Positions 34,679 to 47,130 of a stretch of 64,000 nucleotides of DNA are shown here, one piece after another. Position 1 is the first letter of the stretch; each line of letters opens with the position of its first letter. The notes under the pieces were generated by a model. The model did not search any database and was not told where the DNA came from. It was given only the letters and a program-made list of their open reading frames with translations. Source of the stretch: Viridothelium virens (Eukaryota; Ascomycota; Dothideomycetes; Trypetheliales; Trypetheliaceae); assembly GCA_010094025.1 (NCBI GenBank), contig ML991793.1, positions 124,001-188,000 on the forward strand, written 5' to 3'. A program made the translations under genes and the position numbers.

Positions 34679-36893
34679 ATGAACCGGCATCACCACTTAC
34701 ATAACGCCTTCCACCTTATGCGACGGAGTCCCTCAGATACTGAGACGGAAGCCTCAGCTAACATCTTAGCTGCCCTTCAATCTCCTGCGCCAAGTCTCGC
34801 ACGTCGAGCTCCACAATCTACATCCTCTGGCAGTTGCAATCCGGACGAAAATTCCTCATGTCAAAAAGCAAGCACAAGCAGTTCGACTTTACCAATCGTC
34901 CTCGGCGTTGTGTACGTCCATATCACTCCCAATCCATACTCGTAGACTGTTGACTGATGTTGATGCAGTATCCCCCTCGTCTGCCTTATTCTTGTCCTGA
35001 TATACTTTCATCGTCGACTCACAAAGAAGCAAAGGCTTGAGGATCTCAACGACAAACACGGTTCTTTGGACTTTGGACTTGGGGAGGTTGGACGTACACA
35101 AAAGGGTAAAAAGGGCAACAATGGAAAATCCATGCCGGAGATGACCATTAGCGAAACCGAAAAGTCTCTTCGTCGAGGTCGTGGGATGTCAATGGACCTT
35201 GGTAATCCATACTTGATGCCTGGTAACTTAAACGGCTCTCGAGAATCTATTCATTCAATGTCACGATCCATTCGGGATCAGCACGACCCATACCGGCCTG
35301 TGAACCTCCTCAAAGAGACTAATGAATACAGCTCGTACCCTAACAGTGTTCGTCTGAAACCGGAGAATGGATCCATCATGACGGCTTCGAGCGGTGGATA
35401 CGGCGATACTGGCAGTCCAGTAGATGCCCCACATCAAAATCTTCTCAAAAATGCCCAAAGGATGTCAAGGTCGCACCCCCCTCGCAGTGGATCTATTCCA
35501 CCTGTGATTGAGTCACCTCAGCCTCCACCAGCAGCCGCATCAAAGGATACACATAGCTACATTGCATATACTCCACCTCAGTCTCCTAGGGTCGCGCCGC
35601 CGCCGCAAACAGATGCTGTCGAGCAAACTGAAAGTGCCGATACTGTTGGCCAGGCAATCGATCATGCGCCGACTAAAACGCCTTCGAAGATGAACTCTTT
35701 GGCTTCGGACGCCCCTTCGTCTTCTGCCAAAGACAGCGGCTACTCGTCTGCTACCACATCTATGTCAGAACAAAAGACACGGAGTCCGCCCTACGTAGAC
35801 CCGTCCGGTGAAGACTACGGGGCTTCGTTCACAGTCACTCCGCCTTCACCACCAAGAGACGACAGCCGCTTAACTCAAGAGGATATTAGACGCTCAAGGC
35901 ATTCTATTGACGGTGCCCTTGATCTGGCAGATGAGCCCGCTGCTGCTCTGGGAATGTACTTTGCTGAGCAAGGCAACCGGCCTATCTCGATGGGTCTACG
36001 GCCTCTTCCTCCTGAAGATATGTTGGAAGATCAAGACCCAGAACAGCGTGCCAATCGGATTCGATCCTTCTACAAAGAATACTTTGATGATTCTAGGCCT
36101 GGTCCTGCTGCAGCACCCCAGCACGGTGGATATTACGAAGATTTTGGAGAGGAGTATCTTGATGGGGCAGTCTTTGACCCTGCCTCCGGCCAATTTGTTG
36201 TCTCTCGTACGGCGCCATTTGCACAGCCAATGGGTCGTCGTGCAATGACGCCTCCTCCTCGAGGTCCACCAAGAGCACCCCGGGGTCCCATGTCTCGCGG
36301 ATCAGCCAACTCAGATGGTCGACTTGGCCCTCGTGATGTGCCACCTCCCAAAAAGCGTCTTCCCCCTCCAGCTCCTCTGACAACCTTGCCCACGCCTCAT
36401 AAGCTCAAAGAAGATTCTCACATTTTCTCGGCCATTGACTTTGCCCCTCCGACGTCATTCAGAGACAAGCAACTTGGCCGTCCGGATAGCCCACTCGGTG
36501 TTCCACGCCCATACTCCCCTGCCGTTTCTGCTCATAGTCCATTGGCCTCTTCATTCGATGACCTCTCTGCCATGCCCAGCCCGTAAGTCATACTTAATCC
36601 CAGTCCATCATTCCTTTCCTAACGAATGCAGGCACATGCTACGCAAGTCTGGCACCTTCACTGCTCTTGACTTTGCACCGCCCCCACGCTTCAGGAATGC
36701 CGAAACGAGCAGCGACTCGGGTAGCATTCGCAGCAATCGGAGTGGTATTTCGGCTATGCAGCAAAACGCGATTCGCCAGGGTGCTTACCGGGTGAGCCGG
36801 ATTCCAAAGGGCATGGTCACCACCAAGGATGACCTGGCAGGTCAGTTGAAGCCGACGTGGGATCTAAGGGGACCGGCACATGGGCTCATGTAG
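34679..36893 (+). CDS. Skg6/Axl2-type single-pass membrane protein
   Basis: Exons 34679-34911, 34969-36582 and 36632-36893 give 702 residues. A short Ser-rich outer segment with two cysteines (SCNPDENSSCQK) precedes one membrane helix, LPIVLGVVIPLVCLILVLIY, of the Skg6/Axl2 transmembrane type, followed by HRRLTKKQR. The long cytosolic tail is rich in Ser/Pro/Arg with conserved-looking segments such as DDSRLTQEDIRRSRHSIDG, EQRANRIRSFYKEYFDDS and two similar motifs IFSAIDFAPPTSFRD and TFTALDFAPPPRFRN. Yeast relatives act in polarity and cell-wall control; the same role here is inference. Intron 1 lies within the membrane-helix codons. Confidence 0.8.
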
Positions 36894-37842
36894 TCCTGTG
36901 TGACCACTTCTCAAAGTGGTATTCATGCCCAACTTCCAAGAGAGACTTCAACCTGGGACGACTGGATGCCTACTGCGTCAGCTGGAACGGCGTGATATGG
37001 CGTAAATACTAATGACAAGCATCTGATCTTCCGATCTTGTGCAGAGATCGCGAGAGAAGTTTCATGCATATATATTGGGTGTACAAAGCAATATGTGGCT
37101 ATGTAAGCTCATCTTATGCGATGACTTGGGGATACAAAGTACAAAGGCGAAAAGTAATAGAGGTTAATGTCTGGTTATTTGCTTTGGTAACAAACTAGGG
37201 AGGGAATGGGTCAAATTTACTCTTTCGTGAGCCCATGCAAATGGGTGGGGGTAGAGTCAATGCTCGCGGGGCAACGGTGAAGCTTGGGAGATTTTGAATG
37301 GTGTGTTTGGTGCTCTCTGGGTCAGAGGACGTGAGGAAAATAACTTCTTGTAAATATAGCACTATACACACGTAAGGTAGTGACAACACGCCTACCACGT
37401 TCTCGACGCCAGACTTCCTGCACATGAATGATACATCATTTTCATGGACATCCATCCAAATTTGAGAGACCGATACCGGATCCGTTCCATTTCTCACGTG
37501 CTCTCGCGTCAAACCGCGATGATTCGGAGGCACCACTCTCTCACCACCAAAGTTTTCCTTGACGTGACTTCCCTATTCTCCCCATTGATCTTCTTTTTGC
37601 ACGAAGCTTTTGAAGTTTCCTTGCATCTAGCTTCTCTTTTCCTTGTCAATTGTAGCCAGATCTCTTGGTGAAAGATCATAATCAGTGCGCATCAAGTGAC
37701 TTACCTTATGCAGTGATAGTCCCTACTCCTCAGTCCTTGCTATCAGTTCATTCTCGCACATCTACCCTAGTCTTTAGTTTTTCTAGCGTTGTATCCTTCT
37801 TCAACAGCATGAGCTGAGCACAATCATCTTCTAATCTTCGCA
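36894..37842. other. Intergenic region before cce1
   Basis: Begins with a small hairpin just after the preceding stop (36903-36920). CACGTG lies at 37495-37500 and the last 200 bp are C/T-rich, as in a promoter or leader. No gene seen. Confidence 0.5.
36903..36920 (+). terminator. 3' flank hairpin
   Basis: ACCACTT and AAGTGGT form a 7-bp stem with a 4-base loop ten bases after the Skg6-type stop codon. It may stabilise or end the transcript; in fungi this is only suggestive. Confidence 0.35.
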
Positions 37843-38910
37843 ATGCCTAAAAACCTCCTCTCCTACCTTTCAGCCCTTAAATCCGCGCAGCTAAAACATC
37901 TTGGCCTCCTCACCGGCATCCCCACAAATGGCACCAAGCCCGAGCTCCTCCCTCGCCTCACATCTTCATTACCATCTCCTCTTCTCCCTCAAGACTCCCC
38001 CAAAATCCTCAGCATCGACCTCGGCATCCGAAATCTAGGCATCTGCGTCGTCTCTCCCACTTTCCCACCCCTCCCATCCCCGACATCTCCCTCGCTCTTC
38101 CACTTCTCCAAAGTTGTCTCACCTCTCAGTTCCGAGCGCCCCAAACTCCACATCCACCACTGGTCCCGCACCACCCTCTCCCACCCTTCTCTCTCCTCAC
38201 AGAAAACAGCAAACGACTCCCAGGCCCCTCCACCAGCATCCCTCTTCACGCCTCCTCATCTCGCTCCCCTCGCCTACACCCTGGTCACGCAGTCTCTCCT
38301 CCCTCACGCCGCGTCTACGCTGTTACTAGAGCGTCAGAGATATCGCAGTGGCGGGGGCGCAGCGGTGCAGGAGTGGACGGTGCGGGTGAATACGCTGGAG
38401 GCGATGGTGTGGGCGATAGTCGAGACGCTGGGACGGGAGATTAAGAGGAGAGGAGATGGAGTGGGTGAGGAAGATAAAGATGGAGGGCCGGTGCCGGTTT
38501 GCTGGAGTGTGGAACCGGGGAGGGTGGCTCGGTTCTGGTTGGATGGCGGGATAAAGGGTCACCTGGGGGATGATGGAATTGATGGAGGAGGCAAAGGGGG
38601 AAGACGGCGTGCGGCGGATGTGAAGAGGGAGAAGATTGGGCTGGTTAGAGGGTGGTTGGAGGGAAGGGAAGGGGCGCCGTTTGAATTGGGGTTTGAGGAG
38701 GGGCCGGAGAGGGTGAAGGATGTACTGTTGCAGCCCCCGAAGAGGAGGAGTGGGAAAAAGGAGTCGGAGACGGAAGATGCAGAGGTGATGGGAGGCATAA
38801 AGGCTGGGAAGTTGGACGACTTGGCTGATTGCTTCCTCCAAGCTGCGACCTGGATACAGTGGGAATGGAATCGGAGACGAATAATAAACGATTTACAGTC
38901 GATAGGATGA
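37843..38910 (+). CDS. cce1: Mitochondrial Holliday junction resolvase (Cce1/Ydc2)
   Basis: Resolves four-way DNA junctions in mitochondrial DNA. Single exon, 355 residues. An N-terminal SAP-like helix pair (LKSAQLKHLGLLTGIPTNG with KPELLPRL) is followed by the RNase H-like start KILSIDLGIRNLGICVV, whose Asp59 is the first catalytic acid. LLLERQRYRSGGGAAVQEW carries the next conserved acid, and KLDDLADCFLQAATWIQWEW supplies the C-terminal acids. The first half of the gene is strongly C-rich and the second half strongly G-rich with the change at about 38320-38340. Convergent with the PLC-like gene. Confidence 0.92.
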   Translation: MPKNLLSYLSALKSAQLKHLGLLTGIPTNGTKPELLPRLTSSLPSPLLPQDSPKILSIDLGIRNLGICVVSPTFPPLPSPTSPSLFHFSKVVSPLSSERPKLHIHHWSRTTLSHPSLSSQKTANDSQAPPPASLFTPPHLAPLAYTLVTQSLLPHAASTLLLERQRYRSGGGAAVQEWTVRVNTLEAMVWAIVETLGREIKRRGDGVGEEDKDGGPVPVCWSVEPGRVARFWLDGGIKGHLGDDGIDGGGKGGRRRAADVKREKIGLVRGWLEGREGAPFELGFEEGPERVKDVLLQPPKRRSGKKESETEDAEVMGGIKAGKLDDLADCFLQAATWIQWEWNRRRIINDLQSIG

Positions 38911-39141
38911 AACGGCCATTCACAGGAATGGTGTCCAAACTCCAAAGCTTCTATGCACAAAAATCCCCCCAACGCCTCGCTAAACCAACTTTCTATCGAA
39001 TGCCAAAACACCGAAGCCGTTGCTCATTCATATTAGGTCCCAAATTTCATCAATCCTAGCATTTCGCCCAAGCATCGTGCCGCTCCACGAAGGGATTAAA
39101 ACGGTCAGCCAGTAAAATCAATGGAATCATCCACGCAATTT

Positions 39142-40602
39142 CTACAAGAACAGTGCGAAAAACACTGTTGTTGCGATAGTTATCAAAGCCACTACCGACA
39201 CTCTTTCCAAAGCGGGCGCCAGAGATTGTGCCGTCAACCCGCAACATTGCCGGTTGTAAGTGACGTTGTTCATCGCGGCGGCAACTGCAAAGACTGTACC
39301 GTTGGGCATGTTGTAGTAGTCGACAAGAAGGAAGTTCGGGGGCCGAGACCAGCTTGCTGTGGTTCCGACACGTTAGCGTGCAAGAACGAAAAATGGTGGG
39401 AAAAAGAGTCGTAGCCTGTGGAAAGGGGTGTACACAAACGTACTGGAACAGTTACTGGCTGTCCATCCTAAGCTCCCGCTCCCTGCTGCGCTCACGTTGT
39501 TCGTTGTGTTGATTAGAGCGGTATTAGGGACCAGCAGACTGGTCCCCGCAATATTGATCTCGACATTCAGATTATGATTTGCCATATACATCCTCGCTTC
39601 TGCATCCTCCCTACTCAGATCCGGCGGCCGCTGCACGGTACACGGGAAGCTAGGATCCGTAGGATCGAACGGCGTTTCCCACAGCTGGGAGAATTCATCT
39701 AGGATATATGGGACTTCAGTCTGATTTGCATTATAATCCAAAAAGACGACCACACGCTTCGAAGTCAAGATCATCTCCGAAAGTAAGGGCCAGTCATCGA
39801 GCCCCATAGGGACTTTCGGGGGAACGTAGAGATACGGTGCGAGACCGCTGTTCTGAACGGGTTCTATGAAATTAGAGACGGGGCCCAAGTCGCCGTTTCC
39901 CATGAGGATTGTTATCACGTCGAAAGGGTGCGCTTCAACCCATCCAGCGACGGTACTCAGATAGTCCTGTACGGGTCCAGCGTCTAGAAGGTCGCAGCTC
40001 GTATGGCAGAAGTGTAGAGAGCCATTCACCATGTGAGCCTGCCCCTGGAGCATGCGGATGCCGTCGTTCAGCTGGTCGATGACGTCGAGTGCTTGGTTGC
40101 TGGCAGCGTTGTTGGCACGGGTGAACATCGAGTTGTGGGCGGTGACTTCAGTGATATTGCTGTACTTGCGAGTGCAGAAATCGACGTAGTTGTTACAGGG
40201 TTGGGTGTTTGTCGGCGCGGCGGAGGAGGAGGTTCTAGTAGCGGAGGACAGGGCCATGGTGGCGTTGTTGAGGTGACTGGATGTCCCACCAATTACACTA
40301 ACAGGTGGTGCCGTGGAAGACGGGGAAGTTTTGGTGCCGGATGTATCCTTGGAGGAGCCTGGGGGATCGCTAAAAGGTATGGCACTTGGATTGGTGGAGG
40401 TGGTGGAGTACGATATGTAGGAGACACCTGAGGTTGGCACGACATCGCCGCCAGTAATCGTCCCGCTGATTGAGCCCGAGATCGTTGTCAAAGCAGGACT
40501 AGAGAGCAGAGAGGAAGAGGAGTGCGAATTTGATTGAGCTCGGATCTGTAGGATCAAGGAGGCCGTGGCTAAGATGGCAAAGGATATCATCGCGTTCGGC
40601 AT
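39142..40602 (-). CDS. Secreted PLC-like phosphodiesterase (PI-PLC X-type barrel)
   Basis: Exons 40602-39444 and 39356-39142 (intron 87 bp) give 457 residues. MPNAMISFAILATASLILQI is a signal peptide. A Ser/Thr/Pro-rich linker of about 120 residues follows. The barrel contains CNNYVDFCTRKYSNITEVTA directly before HNSMF (likely catalytic His), LNDGIRMLQGQAHMV, LHFCHTSCDLLDAG and FDVITILMGNG; exon 2 adds NFLLVDYYNMPNG. The end LERVSVVALITIATTVFFAL is hydrophobic and could be a GPI signal or anchor. Fungal members of this family are abundant and mostly uncharacterised, so the substrate is unknown. A second ATG at 40590 also precedes the signal core. Confidence 0.88.
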
Positions 40603-41387
40603 ATAACAGGGAACCTTTGAAAAGAGAGCCAGGCAGCAGAAACCGCCGGTAGCTATTTCTTGCTGGCGGTATTTACGTAGATGTGAGAGGGATGTAATAA
40701 CGAGAGTGATGAGAGGATCAAGTTCAGGACTCAAAACATGAAAGACGAAACGAATAGAAGCATGACGACAGGGGAACGCAGTTACTCGGTAGAGCTCATG
40801 CAGATCTCTTAGATCAAAGCCAATACCATAGCTCCTTCCGACCCGCCTGGCACCACTTACTGGGAAGTTCTCACAGGATTCAGGTCCAGACTAAGGGATA
40901 CGACGAGCGATAGGGTAAACAAGATTAGTGGTTTGGGGCGAAGCACTCTGCAGGGTCACCTTTGCGGTTGAAAAGGGATCGGTTTCTTCGGGATGACGTC
41001 GTGAACCCCACACAAGCTCTTCTTCAGGTCTGACTGGTCTGCCCAAACTGTTTCTTGGGACCGGGGGATCTCGCCTCCCATGCTTTTTTTGTTGACCGTG
41101 CAATCTCGAGCTAGTAACCTGCCACACCATTGATTTCATTCTGCTGCGTCAGCGTCTGCAAGTAGTTTTCGGAGCAACAATGGTAATCTGTCACTGCTGT
41201 GGCTCGGATGAGCCTTGGTGAAATTGCTTGAGCCTTCCAATCTCCTCTCTTGCATGTTTCGTTTATTGTGACTTCCCGCCTCTGCAGTGCCAGTCCTTCC
41301 CTGTCCCTGGATAGTGGCTGTGTATAGCAGGCTGGGTTACCTCTCGAAAGATCTCTCCTTTCTTCTCTCCCTCAACAGACACCAATA
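40603..41387. promoter_or_regulatory. Divergent promoter of PLC-like and Sur7-like genes
   Basis: About 785 bp between divergent starts. The 130 bp before 41388 are C/T-rich as in many fungal promoters; no recognised factor sites or gene. Confidence 0.4.
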
Positions 41388-42418
41388 ATGGTGTCTTCAC
41401 CTTCGTTTACACGCAACCGGGCATCCACGGATCACCATGGCGGATCTACTGCTTCTCACGAGTCACAGCGAGCCCACGATGCTTATGCAGAACCCCTTTC
41501 TCGTGCTCAGATCAAGCGAGCGACCCGAACACGTCTGATTTGGGCCCTCTTATCTTCATTGGCACTCTTAATCTCCTTGATATTCCTCATCCTCGTTGAA
41601 GTCGGGAACACCTCTGTCGGATCGGTAAAGAATAAGATATACTTTCTCAACCTCAATCTCAGCAATATTGTTCCTTCGAGCGTACCTAACGCCGTCCTTA
41701 TCAACAATGTTGCACAAACGATAGGACTGCACGACTTCTACACCGTTGGCCTATGGGGATTCTGCGAAGGAAACTTCGGACAAGGAGTCACATCTTGCTC
41801 TCCACCAAAGACGCTCTACTGGTTCAATCCCGTCGAGATTCTCGTTAACCAGCTTCTGAGTGGATCATCAAGTACGTCAAGACTTGATGATGAAGCTTAC
41901 GTACTAACCTCTGACTAGTTGCTCTTCCCAGCCAGGTGACGACGTACCTCCACATCCTCAAAATTGCGTCACAGTGGATGTTTGGTCTCTTCCTTACTGG
42001 TGCCTGCCTTACTTTCGTCCTGATATTCCTTTCCGTTCTCTCCCTCTATAGCCGATGGATTGCCCTACTTATTGGACTTCTCACCCTTCTGAACGCGCTC
42101 TTCGTGACAGTTGCGACCGTCCTTGGAACAGCCATCTTCGTGATTCTTGAAGTGGCCTTTGAAAGTGTTGACCAGCTCAATATTCAGGCAAACATCGGTG
42201 GGAGGATGTTTGCATTCATGTGGATTGCTACTGTTTGCTCTATCATTGCCTTGCTCATTCAGATGGGCATGTGCTGTTGTTGCGCCAGCCGACGGGATTT
42301 GAGGAAGGGCAAAAAGGGAAGAAAGCAGCCGAAGCCATCAGGACAGTCGGAGTCGCAAGCGCAGATGTCCGAAAAACCTAGGCGAAGCATCTTTGGGAGA
42401 AGGAATCATCAAACGTAA
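41388..42418 (+). CDS. Sur7/PalI-family tetraspan membrane protein
   Basis: Exons 41388-41871 and 41919-42418 give 327 residues. Four membrane segments are visible: LIWALLSSLALLISLIFLIL, FGLFLTGACLTFVLIFLSVL, WIALLIGLLTLLNALFVTVA and FAFMWIATVCSIIALLIQMG. The first outer loop holds the claudin-like signature GLWGFCEGN...CSPP and the intron-spanning SIALPSQVTTYLHILKIAS, as in Sur7/eisosome and Rim9/PalI proteins. The tail is basic with CCCCASRRDLRKGKKGRK. A role in plasma-membrane domains or pH sensing is inferred from the family. Confidence 0.88.
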
Positions 42419-42989
42419 CAGCGTCGAGCTTGCGCGCGGATGACGGTGGGATAATTTGTTGCATATCCATACCTGGCGTCACAGTGGGAATTTCTTGGGT
42501 TTTGGATTAGACTTGGCTTTCAGCGTTGTCACGAGTTACGACTAAACTGATAGAGGATGGTCTTCCTAAGATTCGATATTTAGCTACACGGCCCTACCTT
42601 ATACATGGACACAATTCCACCGTCACACATCATTAAACTCACGTAGGCTTTTATTTCAGTGATCTCTGTGCTTCGCTCTCGTTCATCCAGGTCTTTGGTT
42701 AGGCTTTGAAGTACTTTACCAAAGCGTGCTAAGGTACTACAGTAACCTTATGGTTCTCGGCGGGATCACGTGTGAACGTGGGGGTTTGGCGTGAATCCCT
42801 CAATCGGGAGGTGACGTATTGCTGCTCTCGCCCCCGGCAATCACGACTGCTCCCCCATCCTGCTGCCTTCCTCTTTATCTCTTGCCAACACCATTCTCAC
42901 TTACCTTGCCCACATAAGGTATCTAACTTCTCTATCACTTTTCTGTAACCTCCTTGTGTTGACCTCATTCGCTTTAGCAAACTTTGAAC
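42419..42989. promoter_or_regulatory. Promoter region of the SWIM-RING gene
   Basis: About 570 bp. ATCACGTG at 42765-42772 is a Cbf1-type E-box 218 bp before the ATG. Nothing else recognised. Confidence 0.45.
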
Positions 42990-44186
42990 ATGGGTTTTGC
43001 AGATGGTCTTCGATACATTGGCGGTTCACTTTCTCCAGTACAGCCGAATCCACTGAAGCGAACATCTATTACCTCTTATGAGGCTGCAGCGAAGCCGATT
43101 GCCGAAAGATCTGACGGTACCTATGGTGTTATCGAAGGACAGGCAAAGATCATCGCTCATGCTTGTGATGATGAGGCCGTCCAAAAACCGACAAGGAAGC
43201 GGAAGAGAGCGATAGAAGGCAATGACGAAGAGCGTGGTAGAGTGTAAGCAGCAGTTCTCCAACCTGCTATAACTCATGAGTTTATTACTGACAGCTTCAA
43301 AGATGGCGTAAAAAGATGCCCCAGAAGTCCCAGGTCCTATTAGACCGCGCCTTGAGCAATACGTAAGTAAGATAATTTGATAATTGACTCTAACAATGCT
43401 GATATAGGACACTTCAGCCTATTCATCATCGACCGTATTCGAGCAGGCACTGAGGATTGTCCAGAAGAGATGATTGACCTCGCTGGCTCCACAGGCAACA
43501 TCTATACCATTCACATCAAAAAGCGACCTACTTGCACGTGCCCGGCTTACGAAAAGACAATCAAGCCTGGCAATGACCTCGGTGACGAGTGCAAGCATAT
43601 TCTCTACGTAAGAACTCATTGATCCAACGCTTTAGCTAGCAAAAGCTGATATGCTTATCAATAGGTACTCCACCGCATCCTCAGAGCTCCTCTACAACTC
43701 CAATATCAGCTTGCCTTCCTCTCATCCGAACTCCGTGAGATCTTCGCTAACGCCCCCCCAATTCCCTCCGGCTCACCGTCGGACTCCTCATCCAGCTCGT
43801 CCAGCAATCGAAAGCCAATTGAGGATGATTGTCCCATTTGCTGCTGCCCCTTCGATACTGAAAGCGATAATGCCGATGATATTGTATGGTGTAAAGCTTC
43901 CTGTGGTAATAATATACACAAGACGTGCTTTGAGCAATGGGCCGCTACCAAGAAAGTAGCCAACTACGGCAGCGCAGCCCCGGTCACCTGCCCATTCTGT
44001 CGGTCTCGGTGGCAAGGCGACGAGGACTCGCTCAAGAAGATTGCTAAGTGCGGAGAGAAGAATGCTGAAGGATACGTGAATGTAGCGGAGCAATTAGGTA
44101 TTTCACAGGAAAGAGATACCTCGACCTACCATCAACCCTGGGTGAGGCAGCAGCAGAAGGCCGGGAAGCTTCCGCGTTACTATTGA
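42990..44186 (+). CDS. SWIM zinc-finger and RING-finger protein (putative ubiquitin ligase)
   Basis: Exons 42990-43243, 43303-43362, 43418-43607 and 43665-44186 give 341 residues. After a basic N-terminus (KPTRKRKR), LFIIDRIRAGTEDCPEEMID leads into a SWIM finger (RPTCTCPAYEK...CKHILYVL). A Ser-rich linker follows, then a RING: CPICCCPFDTE, CKASCGNNIHKTCFEQW and VTCPFC. This SWIM-plus-RING layout is known from ZSWIM2-type E3 ligases; substrates are unknown. Introns 1 and 2 each have alternative AG sites; those chosen keep frame and match the domain, but intron 1 boundaries are uncertain by a few codons. Confidence 0.85.
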
Positions 44187-45579
44187 ACCAAGGCAGGTTT
44201 TAAGATTGAGGGTGCAGGACAAACGATTCGACTCTATCCGGCCCGATGAGCAGACCATTCCACCCTATCCTGCTAACGACAACAATGGCATACCTCTGCC
44301 TACTACTTTCCTAGTCATGTTTATTTGCCCCTCAATTACTCACCCCTAACCTCTACACCATCAACCTCGTCCTCTTTCTCTTCTGCTTCCTAGCAGCCGT
44401 TTGTCATTCTCACCCAGTTCAGCTTTATGCTCGCTCAGCGAAAGGCGTTGGTCGACTCATTATGATTTACGGAAAAGTCCATATACCCATACTCTCGGCA
44501 TTGGTTATGATGACATTTTTGCTTTGCGCTTCTATCCCCAACAGCTTTTTCATTGAGAATTTGCTGAAGATCTTTGCTTCATTTCGCCCCGTTTCTTGAT
44601 ACAAGACGTCTCTCGATTGAGACTGTCGACGAAGGGATATAGCTCATTTTGCTTGACTTGAAGTTCTTTCTTCTTAGGTTCTCAAGCAGTATGCAGTCCA
44701 ATTAAGAATTAGTTTTGTAAGCGAGTGCGCGATGCTCTTATATTCCGATGTTGCATCTCGATTGCGAATTTAAGTCTGAGACGCACCTAGAGAATTATAG
44801 GAGCGAAGAGTGACTAACGGTGGAGGGATGCCCTTCATCATACTATTAATTATATTTTCCTCACCACCACAGAGTCTCAGATCTACCTCCCCACAAGCCC
44901 ACAAGTGCACCTCGCTGCGAACGATGCTTCGCTTGACCATAAGCAGCCTGTCTAAGAAACGCACACAATGACAGCTCCTTCATAAAAAATGCTTAGTATA
45001 TACAAGATAGAAGACCACATTCCACACCACACGCGGCCAAAAGCCTTGAAGGTGGTAGTGAGAAGCTCACTCAGTATCCACGCCAAAACAGGGATTTTCA
45101 AGAGAGAAGTGGCAGCCTTCGATGGCCCAACCAAAAAGAGATTCCAAAACGCCGGAGACCCCATGAAGTAAGCTCTGGTACATGAGGATACGACGAAGAG
45201 AACACATAAAGAATAGCAAGACCAGAGACGGCATCCTAGCAACCTTTGACAACGATAGAAATGTCAATCAGTGAGAGGTAAAGAAGATTACCCGAATAAC
45301 AGAAGGGAGATCAGACTTGTCTCCATCCACGTGAGAAAGACCTGAAAAAGACCAGGAGCCGAGCTTTTGCTTTCAGCATAAAGCTGAGCCCGCGGTAAAA
45401 GATAGTAGGAAGTCTGCCGATCGGTCTTACTGTGAGATTCCCAACCCAGTCGCCCGCGATAAAAATGCGACCACTGAGCTATGAGACATGCTTCTATGAG
45501 GATTCTCGGCGCGGCGCTTATTTCGAGACGGCCGTATCTACTATCGTCTCCTGTTGTATATGTAAATGGAAGGGAAATA
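44187..45579. other. Spacer between convergent SWIM-RING and anp1 genes
   Basis: About 1.4 kb without a supported gene; the short open frames here show no conserved features. Confidence 0.45.
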
Positions 45580-47130
45580 TTAAGCATTACCAGGCTTCTC
45601 CTGCGTATCGATATGCCAGACAACATAGTTTTTGAGACCGTAAACGCCGTAACCCGCACGCTTGGCCATCTTCGCAAATCCTTCAGTCTCGGCTTGGTTT
45701 TCGAAGGCGTAGCAAGGGAAGTTGATACCTAATATCGTCAATTAGATCACCGTTCCACCAAGAAGAAAAATCGTGAGACCTTTCTCCGTCTGAAAGTAGG
45801 ATCAGAGAATAGAAGAAACACATACCACTCCGATGTACGTCTGCCTTGACAATAATGTTAACGCCACCAATACCATCAAGCGGGATTTCGACGTCCTTGT
45901 CATCCCTCCAGTCGCCCATCTTTGCCATGTATACCCGCTCTGTCTTGTATTCTTTGTAGCCTTCGGCGAGGACGACGTCCTTGTCGAGCGTGTAGGTCAG
46001 CTTGCGGCCAGTCTCAGATTCTTGCCAGGAGTTATAGTCGAAGCGACCTTCGATATCGACCATCTTCCCATGGTCTTCTTCGTAGCGATGGAACCAGATA
46101 TCTGTTCAAGGAACCCGTCCATCAGCCAGCTATTCTTCGTGCTTTCCTCACCAGTCTCCAATGGAAGTACCTGGCAGAGAGAGAAAAAGATATCCCAAGA
46201 AGACTTACTCGGCACCAACACATCTCGATCATGCGCAATAAAGTCCTCAATAATCTTACTGGGACTGTCCTTAATATCCACATCCCGCCAATACACCCAG
46301 CTATGCTCCGGCTTCAACGCCGCACTCAGCAAATAATTCCTCGCCCTCCCCAGCGCCTTCCGCCGACTCGCCTGCGCCTTAAAGCTATGCCGATCCTCCA
46401 CGCCCATACTCTCATGGATGCCAAAATCCTTCTTCACAATCGCCGCGCTGCGAAACGGCACATCCTCGTTCGGGTTCGCCTGCACCCGCTCCAGCTCCGC
46501 CGCCAGCAGGCCCGTCGTGTCGTCCAGCGTGTCGCCGACCAGAAACGCCAGGTCGATCAGGTGGTGCGGGTAGGTGAGCTGGGTCAGCAGGTCGAAGTAC
46601 TGCTCGAGGTACGGACTCGCGTCGCGCAGCGGCGTCAGGATGAGCACGCGCTCTTGGTTCGAGACGGCGTTCGGTGTCGATGCGATCGGGTTCAGGTCGA
46701 TTTCGGAGATCGTCTCGTTCGTTACTTCGATCGGCGCGTGGTGGTTGAAGATGACGGGTGTTTGCAGGTGCGCGTTCCATGCGGATTGCTCGTTCGGCGT
46801 CATCTCCATGGGAGATTTGGGTGGGCCCCAGCAGTAGAATCTGGGGAAGGCGGCGTTAGTGGTAGTCGCATTCTTTTGCGGAGCTGAGAGTGAGAGGGGG
46901 GCTTTTTTTTTTATCCCCCACGCCTATAGGCGATTTTTAAGATGGACGATGATGTACCTTTGCACTTCCTCGGCTGTTCCACTGAGCCCTCTCCATAGCA
47001 GTATTATTATTCCGGCAATGGCGACGAAAAGGAGGAATCGAGTCCGGGTCAGAAAGTTCCACATAACTCGCACGGGAGGCATGCGACTTCGGGCAGACTT
47101 CCACGTCATGCCGCTCTTAGGGAGCAGCAT
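45580..47130 (-). CDS. anp1: Anp1-type mannosyltransferase (mannan polymerase II complex)
   Basis: Golgi mannosyltransferase of the Anp1/Van1/Mnn9 family, extending the mannan backbone of N-glycans. Exons 47130-46958, 46840-46209, 46101-45826 and 45728-45580 give 409 residues. A type II membrane anchor (FLLFVAIAGIIILLW) follows a basic cytosolic end. Family blocks: ERVLILTPLRDASPYLEQY, YPHHLIDLAFLVGDT, SRRKALGRARNYLLSAALKP, WVYWRDVDI with the DxD-type metal site (244-246), then IEGRFDYNSWQES and AKRAGYGVYGLKNYVVWHID. Introns are longer than average here (97-117 bp). The sense strand is C-rich upstream of about 46500 and G-rich after it. Confidence 0.95.
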